The notes under the pieces: generated by a model
Told to the model about the DNA's origin: nothing
The model's database searches: none
The model's input: only the letters and a program-made list of their open reading frames with translations
Shown: positions 33,278-42,363 of the stretch, piece by piece
Position numbering within the stretch: the stretch's first letter is position 1
Layout: every line of letters starts with the position of its first letter
Made by a program: the position numbers and the translations under genes
Assembly (NCBI GenBank): GCA_902167325.1
Contig: LR632930.1
Coordinates: forward strand, 2,914,001 to 2,978,000
DNA: 64,000 nucleotides
Direction of reading: 5' to 3'
DNA from: Chitinophaga pinensis
GTDB taxonomy: Bacteria > Bacteroidota > Bacteroidia > Chitinophagales > Chitinophagaceae

Positions 33278-35881
33278 ATGTCTAAAGGTTATTCCCTGCA
33301 CATCGGGTTGAACAAGGTTGACAAAGTACATTACGCCGGCGTACCCGAACTTAATGCCGCCGTCAGCGATGCTGAATACTGGAAACAGTTTGCGCTGCAG
33401 TCAGGCTACACCGCTGCTCACCTCCATGATGAAGGTGCTACCGACGAAGCAGTGCTTGCTGCATTGAAAGATTATGCCGGCAAAATGCTGCCGGGCGATA
33501 TTCTGCTGCTTACCTACGCAGGGCACGGCAGTCAGATCCCTAATGAAAAAGCTGCCGGGCTGGATAATGAGCGCAACGATCAGACCTGGTGCCTATACAA
33601 CCGGGAGCTGCTCGATGATGAGCTGTTCGAAGCCTTTCGCCAGTTCAGAGAGGGTACGCGTATTCTGATAGTTTCTGACAGCTGCCATTCCGGAACCATC
33701 GCACGCGCACTGCCCGATTCTCATAACCTCAGCGATCTGCTGGCTGCCGGACTGGAAAAAGCCGCTGCCAAAAGGGGACTGCGCTCGCGCAAGATTCCGC
33801 TGGCGGCAGAACAGGAAATTATGGCGCGGTTCGGGGATAGTGTGTATACTCCTGTGCAGAATAAGTTCAAGCGGCAGGCCCAGGTCGCCAATGTTAAGGC
33901 ATCAGTGAAACTCATGGCCGCCTGCCAGGATGATCAGACTACTTTCGATGGCGAAAAGAATGGTGTATTCACTGAGTCTTTCATCGAGTTGTTCAAAAAG
34001 GCATCTGCCCGCAAAAAGAACGCGCCTGAGCTGATCGATGCCATCCGCGAAAGATATTACTACCCAAGGGCTAACTTCTTCGAATATGGTGCTATCATCC
34101 CATCCTTCGATACGGCCTTTCCCTTTCTGATAGATATCCCCGATGCAGCTAAGGTTACCGGTTTCAGAAAACCGGACCTGAACCCATCAATTGCCGGGCG
34201 TAACCTGACGAAAGAGGAAGAGTGGGATGAAGTGAAGGTTAAGCGTAATGCACAACTGCTCCTCACGTTCAAAACATCGCCGGATTTTCGGGTGGACCCG
34301 GGAGCTGATGCGGAAATACTGGAACAGGGACCTGATTTTATGCTGGTGGAATTGAAAGGGACCCCGCATGAACACAGTTGGAGTGCAGCACATGCGATCC
34401 GTCAGAGTCTGCAGGCCACTGGAATTGATGCGGAGGTGGAGCCGGTGCTGAGTGTATCGCCCGCACAGGATAAGCGCGCTACCCGTGAAGGGGATGCCAA
34501 TAACCCGGATTACATACGCGAATGGCCACCATTCATGGGGCAGGCTGCCATTGGCTGGCATCTCGATGATACGCATTCCCAGCTGGCAAAGGCTACTGCG
34601 GAAGTACGGGCACAGGCAAATGCGCACGTGCGTGTCGCCCACCTCGATACCGGGTACATCCCCGGGCATCCCGCCCTCCCGGAAAACCTCGACTTCCAGC
34701 GCCAGCGCAGCTTCGTAAGTAAGGAGGATGCAAATCTGGCACAGGATAAACCGGAATCCGGGCAGGATGGCCACGGCCTGGGTACCATGGTGCTGCTGGC
34801 CGGAGGGAAAGTGACGAAAGAACAAACTTTTGGGGAATATGAAGGATATATCGGCGGCGCACCTGTAGCTACAGTGATACCCTGCCGGATCGCGGAATCG
34901 GTGGTGATCATGAACGACCGCACTTTTGCACAGGCAATCGACTATGCGATAGAGCAGGGTTGCGAAGTGATATCGATGTCGATGGCGGGGAAGCCCAGTC
35001 AACGTATGGCCAAAGCCGTAAACCGGGCTTATGAAGCGGGGATCGTCATCGTATCCGCCGCCAGTAATTGCTGGTATAAGGGGACAGGGGCGCTATTGCC
35101 GAAATGCGTGCTGTACCCGGCAGCTTTTGAGCGCGTAATTGCAGCCACGGGTGCCATGCATGATCACAAACCTTATGATGTGGATTTCCTGCGCGAAGGG
35201 TCGGAGAGGGCCATCAGTACCCAATATATGCAGGGTTCCTGGGGTCCGGCGTCCCGGATGACGAAGGCGCTGGCTGCTTATACGCCCAATACGCCCTGGG
35301 CCTCATCTGTTCACCCGTTTGTACGGAGCGGCGGAGGTACCTCATCGGCTACGCCCCAGATCGCAGCGGCTGCGGCGCTTTACATCGCCCGGCATAGGGA
35401 TGAAATGGAACAGAAAGGATATTATGAGGAAGGGAAGAAGTGGATGAAGGTGGAAGCAGTACGCCATGCCCTGTACACCAGCGCTGCAAAAGGCAGCGTA
35501 TTCCCCGACTGGAAGAAGTATTACGGAAATGGTATCCTCCGCGCCTGGGATGCATTGCAGGTGCCCGTGGCTGGTCCTGCCGGACTAACCCCTGCCCCCT
35601 CAGCAGAAAGCACCTGGTTTGGGGTGGTGGAAATCGTAGGGTCGTTCTTCAAACGGCGGAAGCTGTTCCGAAGTACGGAACCGAAACCAACGGCGGAAGC
35701 CCTGGCGGCGGAATTGTTGCATTTATTGCAGACAGATCCACAGTTCTATGACATATATTCCCGTATTGATCTGACTAATGCCGATGAAATGGAAGCCACC
35801 ATTGGCCAGCCCGCCTTCCGGGATAAAGTACTGGCCTCTCCCTGGGCCTCGGCATGGCTCAAAGAGGCAGTGATGATGTAA
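33278..35881 (+). CDS. Caspase-subtilisin (C14-S8) fusion protease
   Basis: The 867-residue protein joins two protease domains. The N-terminal caspase-like domain (about 1-300) has His83 in LTYAGHGSQ and Cys136 in VSDSCHSGT. The C-terminal subtilase domain (about 440-745) has the full triad Asp457 (VAHLDTG), His499 (DGHGLGTM) and Ser689 (GGGTSSATPQ), with AASN as the oxyanion region. A linker of about 140 residues and an acidic, helical C-terminal tail (about 765-867) complete it. No signal peptide is present, so both activities are intracellular, unusual for subtilisins. The obvious idea is a proteolytic cascade in which one domain or the neighbouring caspase activates the other. The stop is followed by a strong terminator at 36022. 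Confidence 0.9.
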   Translation: MSKGYSLHIGLNKVDKVHYAGVPELNAAVSDAEYWKQFALQSGYTAAHLHDEGATDEAVLAALKDYAGKMLPGDILLLTYAGHGSQIPNEKAAGLDNERNDQTWCLYNRELLDDELFEAFRQFREGTRILIVSDSCHSGTIARALPDSHNLSDLLAAGLEKAAAKRGLRSRKIPLAAEQEIMARFGDSVYTPVQNKFKRQAQVANVKASVKLMAACQDDQTTFDGEKNGVFTESFIELFKKASARKKNAPELIDAIRERYYYPRANFFEYGAIIPSFDTAFPFLIDIPDAAKVTGFRKPDLNPSIAGRNLTKEEEWDEVKVKRNAQLLLTFKTSPDFRVDPGADAEILEQGPDFMLVELKGTPHEHSWSAAHAIRQSLQATGIDAEVEPVLSVSPAQDKRATREGDANNPDYIREWPPFMGQAAIGWHLDDTHSQLAKATAEVRAQANAHVRVAHLDTGYIPGHPALPENLDFQRQRSFVSKEDANLAQDKPESGQDGHGLGTMVLLAGGKVTKEQTFGEYEGYIGGAPVATVIPCRIAESVVIMNDRTFAQAIDYAIEQGCEVISMSMAGKPSQRMAKAVNRAYEAGIVIVSAASNCWYKGTGALLPKCVLYPAAFERVIAATGAMHDHKPYDVDFLREGSERAISTQYMQGSWGPASRMTKALAAYTPNTPWASSVHPFVRSGGGTSSATPQIAAAAALYIARHRDEMEQKGYYEEGKKWMKVEAVRHALYTSAAKGSVFPDWKKYYGNGILRAWDALQVPVAGPAGLTPAPSAESTWFGVVEIVGSFFKRRKLFRSTEPKPTAEALAAELLHLLQTDPQFYDIYSRIDLTNADEMEATIGQPAFRDKVLASPWASAWLKEAVMM

Positions 35882-36021
35882 GCGGATTCACTGCTGTTCC
35901 GGCCGCAGCTTACTAAAATCATGTGAAAGACTGACTGGCGTCAGTGGCTGTTGCAGTGAATCGGCGGATATTTGCATCACGTTTTAAGCAATTTTAGTGT
36001 TTTTCATAGGATATGGTTTAT

Positions 36022-36054
36022 AGCGCCGCAGATTCTTCTGCGGCGCTTTTTTGT
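36022..36054 (+). terminator. Strong intrinsic terminator after the caspase operon
   Basis: AGCGCCGCAGA (36022-36032) pairs perfectly with TCTGCGGCGCT (36037-36047) around loop TTCT and is followed by a T-rich run. It closes the caspase operon 140 bases after its last stop codon. Confidence 0.92.
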
Positions 36055-36109
36055 TTTTTTGTACTATTTTTATTGCTGCGAAAATCAGAAGGAGTCCTGA
36101 TTTCAAACT

Positions 36110-39100
36110 ATGAAAAAACCGCCTGTTCCTCATAACGAAGCCGCCCGGGTGCGTGCCCTGCGCAGCTACAACATCCTGGATACATTCCGGGAAGAAGAGT
36201 ATCAAAAGCTGACGGATCTTGCATCCCGGATCTGCGGCACGCCCATCTCGCTAGTTACGCTGATTGATGAAAACCGCCAGTGGATCAAAGCCAGAACCGG
36301 GCTGGAGGTCGAAGAAACACCACGCAACGAATCTATTTGCCAATACACCATCTCATATTCCGATCTTTTCGAAGTGAAAGACGCTTCGAAGGATGATCGT
36401 TTTGCCACTTTGCCCGGCGTTTCCGGCGATGAACATATCCGTTACTATGCCGGTTATCCGCTAATCGACAAGGAAGGCTTTGCTCTGGGCGCCCTGTGTG
36501 TGCTCGACCGTAAACCCGGCAACCTTAACCATGAACAGCGGGAATCCCTGAAACTACTGGCAGAAATGGTGGTTTCCCTCATCGTGGAAAGGCGGAAGAA
36601 TATTGAAAGGAACTACTTCGAACAGCTGTTCGAACTGTCGAAAGACCTCATTTGTATCGCGCAGCCTAACGGCTACTACCGGAAAGTAAACCCCGCGTTT
36701 ACCCGTTTACTCGGGTGGGACGAAAGGGAACTCATGACAAATCCACTGCTGTTTTTCTCGCATCCTGATGATGTGGAGATAGCAAAGTTGAACCTGTCTA
36801 ATATCCGGAAAGGCACGGATACCGTCAACTTTACCCGCCGCTTCCGCACCAAAACCGGAGCCTATCGCCTTATCCAATGGGCAGCAAGCCCTGATCCCGA
36901 TTCGGGAGACATTTTCGCCATTGGCCGGGATATTACCGACGATCGTATCAAGGAAGAGCTGCTGGAACAAAGCCAGAAGAAGCTCAGCGCGTTTTTCGAA
37001 CACAGCCAGGGCCTTATGTGTACGCACGACCTGCGGGGGAATATCATCTCCGTCAATTATGCCGGCGCCAATTTGCTCGGCTATACGGTGAGCGAAATGT
37101 CTAAAATGAACCTCAGCGACCTCTTGCCAGAGGATCACCGTTCTGATTTTACATACTACCTTGAAGAGATCCGGGAGAAAGGTATGGCGGCAGGGCAAAT
37201 GACGACCATTCACCGCAACGGCTCCCGCCGTATCTGGATGTTCAGCAACGTGCTGGAAAGCGGGCAGAACGAAGAGCCTTACGTGATCGGCAACGCTATC
37301 GACATTACGGAACGCTACCTGCTCGAAAAAGACCTCGCCAGCACCAAGGAAATGCTGGAACAGACCAACAAGGTGGCCCGCGTGGGCGCCTGGGTGGCGG
37401 AAATGGCCAAAAACAAACTTTATTGGACCGATATGACCCGTGAGCTGCACGGTGTGCCACCAGGCTTTGAGCCGGATCTGCAGGCTGCACTGGGTTTCTT
37501 CAAGAAAGGGGAACATCAGAACAAAGTGATACGCGCTGTTAACCGCGCCATCCATACCGGCCGCTCGTTCGACCTGGAGGTACTCATTATCACCTGGCAG
37601 GGAGAAGAACGCTGGGTCCGCACACAGGGGCATGCCGATTTCGAGAACGGCATCTGCAAACGCCTGTATGGTGCTTATCAGGATATCAACGATAAAAAGA
37701 AAGCCGACCTGGAAATCTCCAGTTCCCGGAAGCTTCTGGAGGAGGTACTGCAGTCTGCTTCAGAAGTGAGTATTATCGCCACTAACAAAGCCGGTCAGAT
37801 CACACTGTTCAACCGCGGCGCCGAACGGCTGCTGGGGTATACCTCCGAAGAAATGATCGGTAAAGTAATGGCCGGCATTATCCACGATCCTGAAGAAGTG
37901 GAGGCGAGGGCACGTGAGCTGTCGGAAGAGTCCGGAGAGGAAGTTTCCCCTATGAGGGCCTTCGTTTATAAAACCGACCGTGAAGGCTCTGAACAACGGG
38001 AGTGGGTATACGTGAAAAAGGATGGATCCCGGTGCATTGTTTCCCTTGTAATGACCTCGATCCTCGATATCCGAAACCAGGTGGTAGGCTACCTCGGCAT
38101 CGCTACCGATATTACGAAACGGAAGCGTATGGAGCAGGCACTAATTGCTGCCAAACAGCAGGCAGAGCAGGTGAGCAGTGCCAAATCGGAATTCCTGGCC
38201 AATATGAGCCATGAGATCCGTACACCGCTCAATGGTATCATCGGGTTTACCGACCTTGTCCTGAAAACCGACCTGAACAGCCAGCAAACGCAATACCTCA
38301 GTATCGTTCACCAGAGTGCAAATGTATTGCTGAGCATTATCAACGATATTCTCGACCTCTCGAAGATCGAAGCCGGCAAGCTGGAACTCCATGCCGAAAA
38401 GGTCAACCTTTACACGCTGGGCCAGGAAGCCATGGATATCATCACCTTCCAGGGCCACCAGAAAGGGCTGGATATCCTCCTGCAAATACCGCCGCAGTTG
38501 CCTGCCTATATTTATGCGGATGCATTACGGTTGAAACAGGTACTTGTAAACCTGCTGGGAAATGCGGTAAAATTCACGGAGAAAGGTGCTGTGGAACTCC
38601 GCATCACTTCCATCGCAGTGGCACGCAATGGCGATACTACTTTCAAATTTGAAGTGCGGGATACCGGTATAGGCATCAAGCCCGAAAAGCAGGAGCGCAT
38701 TTTCGAAGCTTTTGCGCAGGAAGATGCCTCTACCACCAAAAAATACGGTGGTACAGGCATTGGACTGGCTATTTCAAATAAGATTCTGGCCCTTATGGGC
38801 AGCAAACTGCAACTGATCAGTTACCCCGGCTCCGGAAGCATTTTCTATTTCTATGTAACGCTGCCGGTAGAATATTCAGATGATACCGATCAGGGCGGGA
38901 GCAGCGCAGAAGGAGATGCGCTGAAATCTGCCCCGCTGCAGGACCGGAGGGCTACCGTACTGGTAGTGGAAGATAATACCGTGAATATGCTGCTCACCAA
39001 AACGATCATCCATAAACTCATGCCCGAGTCGGTTATCATAGAAGCCGGTAACGGGCTTGATGCCGTACGGATTTGTAAAGAGGTGCGGCCGGATCTTATC

Positions 39101-39709
39101 CTGATGGATATCCAGATACCGGAACTGAACGGTTACGAAGCCACTTATAAGATCCGTGGCATGGAAAGCAATGCACGCGTGCCTATCATCGCACTCACCG
39201 CGGGTAACATCAGCGGAGAAAGGGAAAAGAGTCTTTCCGCCGGTATGGATGATTTCCTGTCGAAGCCGATTGTAGAAGAAACCCTCGCCGCCATATTCCG
39301 CAAATGGCTGCCCGAAAACCTCCCGCTGACCGAAGGCGCAAGTTCCCGGACAGGGGGGAACGATGACCCGGACAAGCACTTCGATGCCAGTGTATTGAAA
39401 ATGTACCTTGGAGAGGATACCATCGCGAAGGAGATACTGCTGCTGACGCGTGAAGAACTGGAGAAATCCCTCGATGCGCTGGTACAGCATATCACAGAAG
39501 GGAACCTGAAAGGGGTAAAGGCGATCGGGCATAAGATGTATGGAACTACCGCCAGCGTGGGTATGGGTGAATTATCACGCCTGTCCCGCATCTTCGATAC
39601 ACTGACCGAATTTCAGCCCGCCCAGCTGCAGGCATTACTTCAGGAAGCCAAAGCTGAAATGTTGCTGGTGCGCGAATTAATACAGAAAGAACTGGATAAG
39701 GATGCTTAA
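36110..39709 (+). CDS. Hybrid sensor histidine kinase: GAF-PAS-HisKA-HATPase-REC-HPt
   Basis: The 1199-residue cytosolic protein starts with a GAF domain (about 25-160; TPISLVTLIDENRQWIKA). Several PAS/PAC domains follow (about 165-680; YRKVNPAFTRLLGWDE, ISVNYAGANLLGYTVSE, ITLFNRGAERLLGYTSEE). The kinase core has the H-box MSHEIRTPLNG with His701, an N-box (LLGNAVKFTEKG), and G boxes (DTGIGIKPE, GGTGIGLAIS). The C-terminus has a receiver domain (VVEDNTVNML, acceptor Asp1000 in LMDIQIPEL) and an HPt domain with His1141 (IGHKMYGTTASVG). It therefore contains a full intramolecular phosphorelay. It has no membrane segment. The next genes encode a PAS kinase and a REC-Crp regulator, a likely signalling partner set. 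Confidence 0.93.
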   Translation: MKKPPVPHNEAARVRALRSYNILDTFREEEYQKLTDLASRICGTPISLVTLIDENRQWIKARTGLEVEETPRNESICQYTISYSDLFEVKDASKDDRFATLPGVSGDEHIRYYAGYPLIDKEGFALGALCVLDRKPGNLNHEQRESLKLLAEMVVSLIVERRKNIERNYFEQLFELSKDLICIAQPNGYYRKVNPAFTRLLGWDERELMTNPLLFFSHPDDVEIAKLNLSNIRKGTDTVNFTRRFRTKTGAYRLIQWAASPDPDSGDIFAIGRDITDDRIKEELLEQSQKKLSAFFEHSQGLMCTHDLRGNIISVNYAGANLLGYTVSEMSKMNLSDLLPEDHRSDFTYYLEEIREKGMAAGQMTTIHRNGSRRIWMFSNVLESGQNEEPYVIGNAIDITERYLLEKDLASTKEMLEQTNKVARVGAWVAEMAKNKLYWTDMTRELHGVPPGFEPDLQAALGFFKKGEHQNKVIRAVNRAIHTGRSFDLEVLIITWQGEERWVRTQGHADFENGICKRLYGAYQDINDKKKADLEISSSRKLLEEVLQSASEVSIIATNKAGQITLFNRGAERLLGYTSEEMIGKVMAGIIHDPEEVEARARELSEESGEEVSPMRAFVYKTDREGSEQREWVYVKKDGSRCIVSLVMTSILDIRNQVVGYLGIATDITKRKRMEQALIAAKQQAEQVSSAKSEFLANMSHEIRTPLNGIIGFTDLVLKTDLNSQQTQYLSIVHQSANVLLSIINDILDLSKIEAGKLELHAEKVNLYTLGQEAMDIITFQGHQKGLDILLQIPPQLPAYIYADALRLKQVLVNLLGNAVKFTEKGAVELRITSIAVARNGDTTFKFEVRDTGIGIKPEKQERIFEAFAQEDASTTKKYGGTGIGLAISNKILALMGSKLQLISYPGSGSIFYFYVTLPVEYSDDTDQGGSSAEGDALKSAPLQDRRATVLVVEDNTVNMLLTKTIIHKLMPESVIIEAGNGLDAVRICKEVRPDLILMDIQIPELNGYEATYKIRGMESNARVPIIALTAGNISGEREKSLSAGMDDFLSKPIVEETLAAIFRKWLPENLPLTEGASSRTGGNDDPDKHFDASVLKMYLGEDTIAKEILLLTREELEKSLDALVQHITEGNLKGVKAIGHKMYGTTASVGMGELSRLSRIFDTLTEFQPAQLQALLQEAKAEMLLVRELIQKELDKDA

Positions 39710-39772
39710 GGGAACGCTACCGAAATTAAATCGTAAATTCGCAGCGCAATTTATGATACAACAGCCATCGTA

Positions 39773-40990
39773 ATGAATAACGCAGTTTTCGGTTTCGACG
39801 TACTTTTCAACTATGCCACTATTGGTATCCTGGTGACAGACACCGGGGGCAACATTATGCTGGCTAACCCTTTCCTGCTGCGGCAATTCGGTTATACTGC
39901 CGAGGAACTGGCAGGTAACAAGGTGGAATTGCTCATTCCCGACCGTTATGCTCACCGGCATGAGGGGCACCGCGACCGCTTCAATCACCATCCCCACAAC
40001 CGCCCTATGGGCATGGGAATGGATCTGTACGCGAGAAGAAAAGACGGCAGCGAGTTCCCGGTTGAGATCAGTCTCGGTAATTATGAAACACCTGCCGGGC
40101 GATTTGTGGTAGCCTTCGTCAACGATATTTCCCTGCGCAAACAATCGGAAGATGCATTGCGTGAACTCAATGCCGAATTGGAACAGAAAGTAGCCGACCG
40201 TACCGCATCGCTCTCTAAACTCGTGAAGCAGCAGGAGAGCCAGATGCATGAAATCAGACAGAAAGATGATGAGTTGCGGAAGGCGTTACAGAAGGAAAAA
40301 GACCTGAATGAACTGAAAAGCCGCTTCGTATCCATGGCTTCCCACGAATTCCGTACGCCGCTCAGCACCGTCCTTTCTTCCTCCTACCTTATTTCCCGCT
40401 ACACTGCATCTGAAGAACAGCCCCAGCGCGAAAAACATATTCAACGCATTGTTTCCTCCGTTAATCTGCTGACGGATATTCTCAATGATTTCCTCAGTGT
40501 CGGTAAGATCGAAGAAGGGCGCATCCATGTTCGTCCGGCTACCATTAACGTGGAAACCATTATCAGCTCTACTGTGCAGGAGCTGTTCGAACTGAACAAA
40601 AAGAACCAGCGCATCCGTTATCAGCACACCGGTGTACCCGAAGCCCTGATGGATCCTGCGCTGTTAAAACATATTATTCTCAATCTCTTATCCAACGCCA
40701 TTAAATTCTCCCCGGAAGGCAGCGCTATCAGCGTATTTTCTGAGCGGGAGGGGCAGCAGCTCATCATCCGCATCCGCGACGAAGGGCTGGGCATCAGTGA
40801 AGACGACCAGGCTCACCTGTTCGAACGTTTCTTCCGTGGCAACAACGTGTCCGATATTCAGGGCACCGGGCTCGGACTGCACATCGTGGCCAAATACACA
40901 GAACTGATGGATGGCAACATTCAATGCCGGAGCCAGGTAGGTAACGGCACGGAATTTATACTGACTTTTCAAATCCCGACGCACCCATGA
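39773..40990 (+). CDS. PAS-domain sensor histidine kinase
   Basis: The 405-residue cytosolic kinase has a PAS domain (about 5-125; ATIGILVTDTGGNIMLANPFLLRQFGY) with a RDRFNHHPHNR segment of the type found in bacterial oxygen- or heme-PAS kinases, a coiled coil (130-180), HisKA with His191 in ASHEFRTPLS, and HATPase (LLSNAIKFSPEG, DEGLGIS, GTGLGLHIV). Its stop overlaps the start of the regulator gene in ATGA, so the two are translated together and form a cognate pair. Sensing of a gas or redox state through the PAS domain is a guess from context. Confidence 0.92.
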   Translation: MNNAVFGFDVLFNYATIGILVTDTGGNIMLANPFLLRQFGYTAEELAGNKVELLIPDRYAHRHEGHRDRFNHHPHNRPMGMGMDLYARRKDGSEFPVEISLGNYETPAGRFVVAFVNDISLRKQSEDALRELNAELEQKVADRTASLSKLVKQQESQMHEIRQKDDELRKALQKEKDLNELKSRFVSMASHEFRTPLSTVLSSSYLISRYTASEEQPQREKHIQRIVSSVNLLTDILNDFLSVGKIEEGRIHVRPATINVETIISSTVQELFELNKKNQRIRYQHTGVPEALMDPALLKHIILNLLSNAIKFSPEGSAISVFSEREGQQLIIRIRDEGLGISEDDQAHLFERFFRGNNVSDIQGTGLGLHIVAKYTELMDGNIQCRSQVGNGTEFILTFQIPTHP

Positions 40991-42045
40991 CGACGATTCT
41001 CCTGATAGAAGACAATGCAGACATCCGCGAGAACACCGCGGAAATCCTCACAATGGCTAACTATAAAGTGCTCACCGCTGCGGATGGTATGCAAGGCGTA
41101 CAGATGACGTTTGAGCATCAGCCGGATCTCATCATTTGTGATATTTCCATGCCTGTACTCGACGGTTATGGTGTGTTGCATATGTTGCATAAGCGCAATG
41201 TACTGCAGCACACGCCCTTCATTTTCCTTACTGCACGTACCGAACGTTCGGATATGCGGAAAGGCATGGAGATGGGTGCGGACGACTTCATCACCAAACC
41301 TTTCGACGCCATGGAACTGCTCCAGGCCATCGAAATACGTTTGCAGAAATCTGCGAAGCTGAAAGAGGATATCGCACAGGGTCCGGGAGGTATTTCGGCG
41401 CTGCTGTCGGCCGCCGGCAGCGGGGATCAGCTGGAAGCACTGAAAAACGAGCGCAATACCCAGCTGTTCAAAAAGAAGCAATCTGTTTATTCAGAAGGGA
41501 AGCACGCTACTAATCTTTTCTATATCATCAAAGGGAAGATAAAAGCCAGCAAACGCCACGATAACGGGAAGGAGCTGATCACCGGTTTATTCAACGAAGG
41601 TGATTACTTCGGGTATACGCCTCTGCTCAGCGGTGGTTTGTATCAGGATAGTGCGGAAGCGATGGAAGATGCGGAAATAGCCATGATTCCTAAGGCCGAT
41701 TTCGAAGCGTTGATGAACAGCAACCCTGCCGTTCAGCGCCGTCTCATTCAGATGCTGGCCAATAACATGGCGGAAAAAGAAGAGCAGCTGCTTGGTATCG
41801 CTTATAATTCCCTCCGCCGTAAAGTGGCCGATGCGCTGCTGGCGCTTGATAAAAAGTATAACGCGGCTAACAGCTTACAATTCAGCATCGATATCAGCCG
41901 CGATAACCTGGCTGCCGTAGCCGGCGTTGCCAAGGAGTCCCTCATCCGGACGCTGGGAGATTTCCGTGACGAAAAGCTCATCAGCATCCGGGAGGGCGAA
42001 ATTATCCTCGACGATCGCAAGAAACTGGCGCGCCTCCTCAACTAG
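40987..42045 (+). CDS. REC-cNMP-HTH_Crp fusion response regulator
   Basis: The 352-residue protein joins a receiver domain (1-122; LLIEDNADIREN, phospho-acceptor Asp52 in IICDISMPV, TAR, KP in DDFITKPF) to a Crp-like cNMP-binding jelly roll (about 155-265; VYSEGKHATNLFYIIKGKI, GDYFGYTPLLSG) and a Crp-type winged helix (about 285-345; ISRDNLAAVAGVAKESLIRTL). It should turn phosphorylation by the upstream PAS kinase into DNA binding. The four-base overlap (ATGA) confirms the operon. Recognition of FNR-like boxes such as those at 5460 or 9167 is possible but not shown. Confidence 0.93.
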   Translation: MTTILLIEDNADIRENTAEILTMANYKVLTAADGMQGVQMTFEHQPDLIICDISMPVLDGYGVLHMLHKRNVLQHTPFIFLTARTERSDMRKGMEMGADDFITKPFDAMELLQAIEIRLQKSAKLKEDIAQGPGGISALLSAAGSGDQLEALKNERNTQLFKKKQSVYSEGKHATNLFYIIKGKIKASKRHDNGKELITGLFNEGDYFGYTPLLSGGLYQDSAEAMEDAEIAMIPKADFEALMNSNPAVQRRLIQMLANNMAEKEEQLLGIAYNSLRRKVADALLALDKKYNAANSLQFSIDISRDNLAAVAGVAKESLIRTLGDFRDEKLISIREGEIILDDRKKLARLLN

Positions 42046-42361
42046 GGAGGTCGCTGCACAGCATGCGGAGATGTTCAAACTCTTCCTTCATCCGGCCAAG
42101 ATCGGATTCCAGTCCTTCCTGCTGCAGCAGGTATGATTTACCGTCGCTGCTTCTCTGATATAGCATTACTAAATCGTGATGCATGAGCGCGAGGGCCTGA
42201 TCGTTCTGCAGGAACTGCTGCTGGAGCGTTTCCGCCTGTTCGAGGAACTGGCGCGACGCATTGGTGCGCAACGCCTCCATCAGCCGTTGCTTCAGCATGA
42301 TGTTCTCCTGTTTCAGGAACTCCAGCATCCGTAATAACTCAAATTTCTTCTCTCGGCTCAT
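42038..42361 (-). CDS. Coiled-coil protein of unknown function
   Basis: The 107-residue protein (MSREKKFELLRMLEFLKQEN) is almost wholly helical with heptad-like leucine spacing, rich in Leu, Gln and Glu. No cysteine-based or catalytic motif is visible. The gene overlaps the end of the convergent REC-Crp gene by eight bases and starts two bases after the stop of the universal stress gene, so it is probably co-transcribed with it. I do not recognise the family; a partner-binding role is possible. Confidence 0.65.
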   Translation of the reverse strand: MSREKKFELLRMLEFLKQENIMLKQRLMEALRTNASRQFLEQAETLQQQFLQNDQALALMHHDLVMLYQRSSDGKSYLLQQEGLESDLGRMKEEFEHLRMLCSDLPS

Positions 42362-42363
42362 CT

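Noticed and set aside
34187..35002. 271-codon frame on the minus strand
   Set aside because: Antisense to the caspase-subtilisin linker and subtilase domain; no domain seen.
25180..35881. Type III CRISPR-linked Craspase-type system
   Set aside because: A CHAT protease is present, but there are no CRISPR repeats or cas genes in the window; the STAND partner fits a different sensor.
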